Of a stretch of DNA of 64,000 nucleotides, positions 58,633 to 64,000 are shown in pieces. The stretch is from Hofstenia miamia (Eukaryota; Xenacoelomorpha; Acoela). Each line of letters opens with the position of its first letter. Position 1 is the first letter of the stretch. The DNA is taken from contig SCFE01000044.1 of assembly GCA_004352715.1 (NCBI GenBank), positions 1,988,131 through 2,052,130 of the forward strand, written 5' to 3'. Position numbers and translations under genes: made by a program. Under the pieces are notes generated by a model that was given only the letters and a program-made list of their open reading frames with translations, made no database searches and had not been told where the DNA came from.

Positions 58633-59010
58633 AGCTGCTTGACCCGTGCTTCTTCGCTCGGGAAATACATTCAAAAAAGCAGAAAATTATAAAATTCTAT
58701 GCCTCCAGGATTTGATTCAGTAAATGTATTACAACTAATATTAATCGTGGAAATTATCCCTAAAACAATTGTAAAACTGAGAAAGCTGTTAAACAATAAG
58801 AGGAACTATGAAATGCCACTTATATACAGAAATGAATTATGGAAATATTTAAGTCAATAATTAGTTCACTAATTAAGTCATTGATTTAATGTGCCTAAGA
58901 CCTTAAGGAGGTCATTGGGGTTACAAAAATATATGATATTTGTACCTAGGTAATAAGTTTCTGAGTTATTGCGGACAAACACACACATTTTGCCCTTTAT
59001 ATAACAGATT
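58633..59010 (+). repeat. Interspersed repeat with gacccgtgcttc...cggg head and caaacacacacatttt...ttatat tail
   Basis: The head (agctgcttgacccgtgcttc, ttcgctcggga) and the tail (gttattgcggacaaacacac, tttgccctttatataacag) match a type of dispersed repeat I know from many invertebrate genomes. The class (SINE or truncated LINE) is not determined and no tRNA-like A/B boxes were seen. Confidence 0.4.
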
Positions 59011-61911
59011 TCATATTAACATGGCTAAAAATTTTCCATATACTATTTTATACTGTATTATTGTTTTTTCGACTTTATAATATAATTTCACGCCCTCCTA
59101 AAATCAGAGTGACCTTGACACAAAGTCGATACCCGTACTCAGGGATGTTTTTCACAAAGTGATGTTTTTATACATATTCCTGAACTCCGATCTCAGCTCT
59201 GGCATAATAAATTGTTTCTTAAATTTGATGTCTTAAATATTATTATTTAAATCAAAATGCATTTGCTTTATTTAGAACATAAATGTCCGATTATCTTCAG
59301 AAGAAATAAGTTCTTAATAGATTTTTATAACACTAACCTAAATAACAATAATAAATCAGTTAGTAAGAAATCATCTAATTTGTGAAATGAACTTCCTCAA
59401 ACACTAAGCTTGCAAGATCAAAAATAAATATCCCAAAATTTGATCTTGTAGTGTTTTGCGTTGGAAAATATTGTATGCTTATGCATGCCCGGCCGTTTTG
59501 AGAGACATTGCTAACAGCAAAACCATTGTCAACAGGCAGAATACTGCTTAGAGTATCAATTGCTAACGTATCTAAGCATCTCTAAAACTCTTTCTTTAGT
59601 ATCATCTCAGATCTCAAGAGTAATGATAGCTAAAGCTACAAATACCATTAATTATAAATATTTAAGGTTAAGATGTCCAAAAGCGCTAAATATTTTAGTT
59701 AGAAATTCCAAGACACTAACGATAAAACGTCCAAGGCGCTAATTATTTAAAGTGGAAAAGTCCAAGGCGCTTTAAATTTAAGTTTCAATTAGACTTATTT
59801 AATAGAAATTTCGGCATATAATTGCGCGACGCAATGCATTTTTAACATTTCAAGATATGTTTTAAGGTTACCGACACATATTCATTTTCCAATTAATAGG
59901 ATTAACAACGTTTCAGTAATAATATTAGCAGAATTACGCAGTTATTCATTAAATCAAACTTATTTATTTTTTGGAAATGTACTAAACATGTATAAAATAG
60001 AAAATATGCATATTTTTTTATTTTATTAATTTTTGCAAATCAAGGCGCTAAATTTAAAATGATGTTAGAAAGATAATATTAAGCGCTAGATGGCATTAAG
60101 GAAAGACAATATGACGGCATATAAAGAATTTAGCACAAATAGGAAGCAGAAGAAGCGACGTTGTTACAAAGGATGAAAGTTTACTAGTTTGGCAATAATA
60201 TCAACGAATTTGGTTAAAAATGATTTATTGGTATTTTACATATGCTGAAATTGTAAAACTATAATGAGTATTTTTAACAAAATTTACACCATTCTATAAA
60301 TGTGTGCATTTTTATGAGAATCCTTTAGATTGAAATTATTGATGTATACATTCATGTGGTTCATAATTTCGATGTGTTACCCCAATCAGGGTTGTTGTTT
60401 ATGGTATGCCACATATGGCAAGTCGAAATTGTTAAGCCATTCAAAATTCTAAAATTTGCAATTTTGTCAATACAATATGGCCATTATGTAATAGATGGTG
60501 AGTGTATATATGATACATGTGGTAATAGAAATTTAATGAAGTGATTTGAAATGTTTCACAAAATAAATACCAAATTACAAGCTGCAATAAATGGAAAACC
60601 GTTTTTATACAGTATGAAGTTGTACTGATATCACAAGCAATTAATTAAGTAGCAGAACGAATTTGAAACAGTCAGAAACAAATTTTGACGTAAAACAATT
60701 TTTTTCTTTTCAAATGGAACTCACTTTGTTATGCGCAAAAATTGAAAATGGAAATAAATTAATCACTAGTAGGCCTATGTGTTTGCAATCTACTATTACA
60801 AATGGGAAACAACTTCGTTTAGTATTTGTTTTCTATTGTAGATTGTCCTCTTATTGGGACATGAACTACTTCATTCCTCAGTGGAAAAGTCTAACCAAAT
60901 TAAAAACATAGAAGAGTAATACAATTGTAGTTTGCTTCGCTTCTGCAAATTAGAGAGGTAATTTCGAACCAATTGTGTACTCCAAGAAGCAACCCAAGAA
61001 ACAAGATCATTGTAGTTCTTCTGATAGTTGATGGCCTCTGGTCGACCCTGAACAAAGAAAAACTTAGTCTCTAAGCTTAGCTCATTGAAAGTTGAAAGGC
61101 CACATTAGCTTGTTATTGTTTATACAATTATAACTTTCCTCCCATAAGTCCTACATTATACCTTAGGGTACAGAATGTTACTTGCCATCAATTGGTGACA
61201 AAGTAGCGCTGCTGTACTTAAAGCAATGCTCTATGTTTAGTTACACATAATTGGTATAAATAAAATAAAAGATAAAAATATTTATTAGGTTATTGGAAAA
61301 ATAAAGGCCAACTTAAAGAAAAAATGTTATATCTAAAATGGTTAATGAAACAAGTGCATAGGAAAATATGTAAAAAAAATACAACTAAGCATTGGGAAAC
61401 CAAAACCTAAATTCAACTTCTGACAATATCAGATTTCACACTTATAAAGCTTGTAAGAATTTACTGCAAAATAACTAGGCCGATGATCGAACAGCAAATT
61501 ACAAATTCAAACAATTAAAAGCATGGAGTAATTGATGACTTGACAATAAGTAACCAATGAAATTCAACAACATTCACACGAATTGAAGCATAAAAAAATA
61601 GCACTGCGAATCTCAAAATGATCACTAATGTAACGAATAAGTTTTTAAAAACTAGACTATGTTACACTATCAAGTGAAGCTGCTTACTAAATTTTTGCAA
61701 CGCTTACAAATTGTGATTCTATAAAGATGAGTTTTTGTTCAAAACCATTTAAATAAATAATTTCCAATTCGGGTTGTTATATTCAGTTGATATATGGCAT
61801 TAAAGTTAAAAAACTATGTTATAAGACGAACTATGTTATATTCGTTTTGATATTCAACAAAAGAAGATATTGCAGAATATATTATGCAAGTTCAACGTTT
61901 ACTAAAACTTA
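59011..61911. other. Non-coding; short-motif cluster and one possible exon
   Basis: The motif (g)tccaaggcgct or close variants occurs at about 59675, 59706, 59729, 59760, 60041 and 60081. On the minus strand a pyrimidine-rich acceptor TTTTTCTTTGTTCAG at 61048-61062 precedes an open GRPEAINYQKNYNDLVSWVA stretch (61047 to about 60900), a weak candidate exon of unknown identity. Frames 60356-60544 and 60663-60911 are not recognised. Confidence 0.35.
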
Positions 61912-63062
61912 GTAGTGATAACGAACCTTTTTTCAAGAACCGATTTGTATTCATTTATTATGTGAGGACTAACTTTTCTTACTCTATCACGTTTAGAAGT
62001 AAAAAGTGTTATGGATGATTCTTTAGATACAATTATCGATAAACCTATTAATGTTCGATTAATTATTGAAAATTGAGAAGCACAACCGTTTACTGTAAAA
62101 CTGAAAACTACGGAAAAATCAGAATCCATTACAAATACAAAAACTACAATTTCGAAACCACCGGTAACTAAAACTTCATTCAAAACTAAAAATGGTAATA
62201 CAAATCAAATTCATTGCCATCGTTTTTAAAGAAAATGACATATTCGTAGTAATTGCACTAAATCTATGTACGTTATTGATGACAATGAAGGATTTTACTC
62301 CGATGAAGAAGAATATGTAACTGAAATTGAAGGTGATTTGGACGATGATTCTTAATCTTGAAACTTAAACGAACGCCCCCTCTAAACCGTGCACGAGAAA
62401 TATTAATTTCTACTACAATGAGAGATAGAAAGTCCATTCCAATAGTTATCAACGGCATTATAATTCAAGCCATTATTGATACTGGAGCTGCCAATTCTGT
62501 TATCTCTGATACTTGCGCTAATTTAATTTGGAATAACTAAAGATATGAATTACACAAGAAAAATTTCCGATTAATATCTAAACACAAAAGGTTATTTAAA
62601 AGATATTAAAATAACTATTAAATGTCAACAATTTGATGATAATTTAATAGTTGTTGATACTACAAATTTTCAGTTACCTTATCAAATTATTTTAAGAAGA
62701 GATTTCTTAGAGGAAAACCACGCTGCATCATCAATTTCAAAGATACCACAATCACAATCAATTTGAAAAGATTTATACACTAAAGACAATGAAATAAAAC
62801 AGTTTTTTATTACTGAAAAAACATATATAGACGCATTTCATTGAAAATAAGTTAAAGCCAAATCTAAAGACAATTTAGAATGTGATTTTATGATTAATAA
62901 CATTTCTGGTTACAATTCAAAGGAACTGATACATTTATCTGCAGTGAGCTACGTTTGCAATGGTGAAATAATAACAGCTTTGTTAAATAAAAGTGAGAAT
63001 CCAATCACATTAAGAGCCAATCAGTTAATACTATATGCATTGCCGATATGTACGAAAATTGT
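61912..63062 (+). pseudogene. Second member of the gag/CCHC/protease family
   Basis: Gag C-terminus: KTTEKSESITNTKTTISKPP, then a ruined zinc knuckle (HCHRF, stop, RK, stop, HIRSNC, about 62210-62260; one Cys is Phe), then the acidic tail DDNEGFYSDEEEY. The protease in frame 62358-62540 keeps an intact IIDTGAANSV (Asp at 62478-62480). After stops, IVVDTTNFQLPYQIILRRDF gives the C-terminal half of a retropepsin, and IITALLNKSENPITLRANQL (about 62965-63030) is the linker that precedes RT in such pols. Compared with 32.5-36.0 kb, gag and protease are adjacent here. The element is cut by a (GA)n tract and a single N at 63097, with no RT following. Confidence 0.65.
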
Positions 63063-63070
63063 TTATTAGC

Positions 63071-63097
63071 TAGAGAGAGAGAGAGAGAGAGTGAGAN
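63071..63097. repeat. (GA)n microsatellite ending in a single N
   Basis: About 25 nt of GA repeat, then N at 63097, separating two unrelated retroelement fragments. Confidence 0.9.
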
Positions 63098-63985
63098 ATA
63101 ACGAATAACGAATTTATTTAACATCAACCAATTACAGGGATGTGCAAAATTTGAAAGTACACAAATAAAATAGAATAAAATAAAATAAATGCATATAGTT
63201 AACAAAATAAGAGTGTTTATCTACAAACTACTTAACGCTTTTGTTGCCAGTCTGAGTAAATCAACCATGAGCAGTGTTAGTGTAAAGAGTGAAAGGAGTC
63301 TACCAAAAACCATATGGATGAAATTTATGGGACCATCAGAAAAATTTGTTCAAATTCTTCTTTCAGCATTAAAAACTATGAAACATATTTTCTTAAAAGA
63401 AATAAGACGCTTCGAACTGGAAATCAAGTTAATAACTGATATGTTTCATTGTCATTGAGTTCAAAAGTCGAATTATTTCAAAATATCGTAGCTGTGCTAT
63501 CTTTGTTCTAAAGAGTCTATTGGGGTCCGTGATTTAATTTATGCTTTATAACTCTATTAATGAATGAATTTCTGAATGCTTCTGTTTTGAATCGTATTGG
63601 AAGCAGATATTCATCAGATCGTGTAACTGTTTTCTGTTTCACTTGCTTCTAAAAGATGGTAAATAGAGGATGTCTTTTATTATTATTGCATATTTTGGAG
63701 TAAAGTTTTATATCTTCGGTCTTTAATAAATCTTCAATATTAATTATTTTTTAAGTAAATCCTTTATTAAATGATCTTCTTAAGTAGCCATTAATGTGTT
63801 TGATTGCATTCTTATCGCTTCCATGAAACTGACAAACCGTAACGTATTTTAGATAACGCCAATGATTCAAAAACTTTATCTTGGTCCTTTCTAGAGTAAT
63901 TGTTTAATTGAAGATCTTGAAAAATATAATTTAATCTTTTCAATAATTGTAGTAATTTTTTGACATGAATTGTGAATTTTAGTGA
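63098..63985 (-). mobile_element. Non-LTR retrotransposon 3' end (RT C-terminus, 3' UTR, tandem tail)
   Basis: The minus strand from 63985 reads KVFESLALSKIRYGLSV, then after a 1-nt shift GSDKNAIKHINGYLRRSF, NIEDLLKTEDIKLYSKICNN, RHPLFTIF, YLLPIRFKTEAFRNSFINRV and ends ELNDNETYQLLT at about 63430. This is the typical C-terminal domain of CR1-like RTs (L.L...YG..V, RR.., HPL, T..F.NSF). About 330 nt of 3' UTR follow with an aaataaa sequence, ending in ATTCGTTATTCGTTAT at 63098-63113, a short tandem tail as in CR1-type elements. Stops and shifts show decay. The 5' part is beyond the window. Confidence 0.65.
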
Positions 63986-64000
63986 NNNNNNNNNNNNNNN
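63986..64000. other. Start of an assembly gap at the window end
   Basis: Fifteen N. Confidence 0.98.

Noticed and set aside
1-64000. CRISPR arrays, bacterial operons, tRNA or rRNA genes
   Set aside because: No regularly spaced identical repeats, no ribosome-binding-site-led gene strings, and no tRNA B-box or rRNA-like sequence recognised by eye.

Overview
This is a very AT-rich stretch of eukaryotic (animal) nuclear DNA. By eye G+C is about 30%. It has large introns, GT..AG splice signals, many (TA)n microsatellites, assembly gaps (two of exactly 1000 N, two inside microsatellites, five single N) and dense, mostly decayed transposable elements. CR1/L2-like, gypsy, hAT-, pogo- and P-element-like relics together with C-type-lectin genes point to an invertebrate metazoan. 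I cannot name the species.

Host genes. Two paralogous C-type-lectin-domain (CTLD) genes lie in opposite orientation about 33 kb apart. The minus-strand gene (about 12.03 -> 6.84 kb) and the plus-strand gene (about 44.97 -> 55.78 kb) share exon order, intron phases and exon lengths: a WSC-like cysteine exon, then a 167-nt CTLD exon, then a 145-nt CTLD exon. The plus copy also has a recognisable last CTLD exon (111 nt). Its first recognised exon carries an in-frame TAG and a 1-nt length change relative to its paralogue, so it may be a pseudogene. Other possible host or domesticated coding pieces are an edge-truncated open frame at 1-458 (minus), an unrecognised exon at 39.84-40.27 kb (minus) and a THAP-like zinc-finger piece at 40.94-41.26 kb (minus).

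Mobile elements, left to right: a non-LTR endonuclease relic (4.4-5.0 kb, minus); a hAT-type MITE with a perfect 8-bp target duplication (16.1-16.4 kb) next to a second inverted-repeat element; a gypsy-like retrotransposon (18.5-24.0 kb, plus) split by a nested non-LTR element with ORF1, endonuclease, RT and a (TTA)n tail; a transposase-like family with a His-His-Ala-Arg-Trp-Met signature (28.9-30.1 kb); a gag/CCHC/protease LTR-type relic (32.5-36.0 kb) with a second family member at 61.9-63.1 kb; a pogo/Tc1-like MITE (37.1-37.5 kb); a P-element/THAP-like transposase relic (37.5-39.0 kb); several foldback elements (41.5, 42.8-44.1, 45.4-45.9, 46.4-47.4 kb); an RT fragment (47.6-48.6 kb); a nearly complete but broken CR1/L2-like retrotransposon (53.86 -> 49.56 kb, minus) inserted antisense in an intron of the plus lectin gene; and an RT C-terminus with a short tandem tail at the right edge.

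The most notable biology is the CR1/L2-like element. Its ORF1 has an SGNH-hydrolase-like domain, and its ORF2 carries a canonical 2A-type motif (GDIESNPGP) upstream of the APE endonuclease, behind a hydrophobic N-terminus. The conserved exon structure of the inverted lectin pair is the second highlight. Several apparent duplications coincide with single-N joins and look like assembly artefacts.
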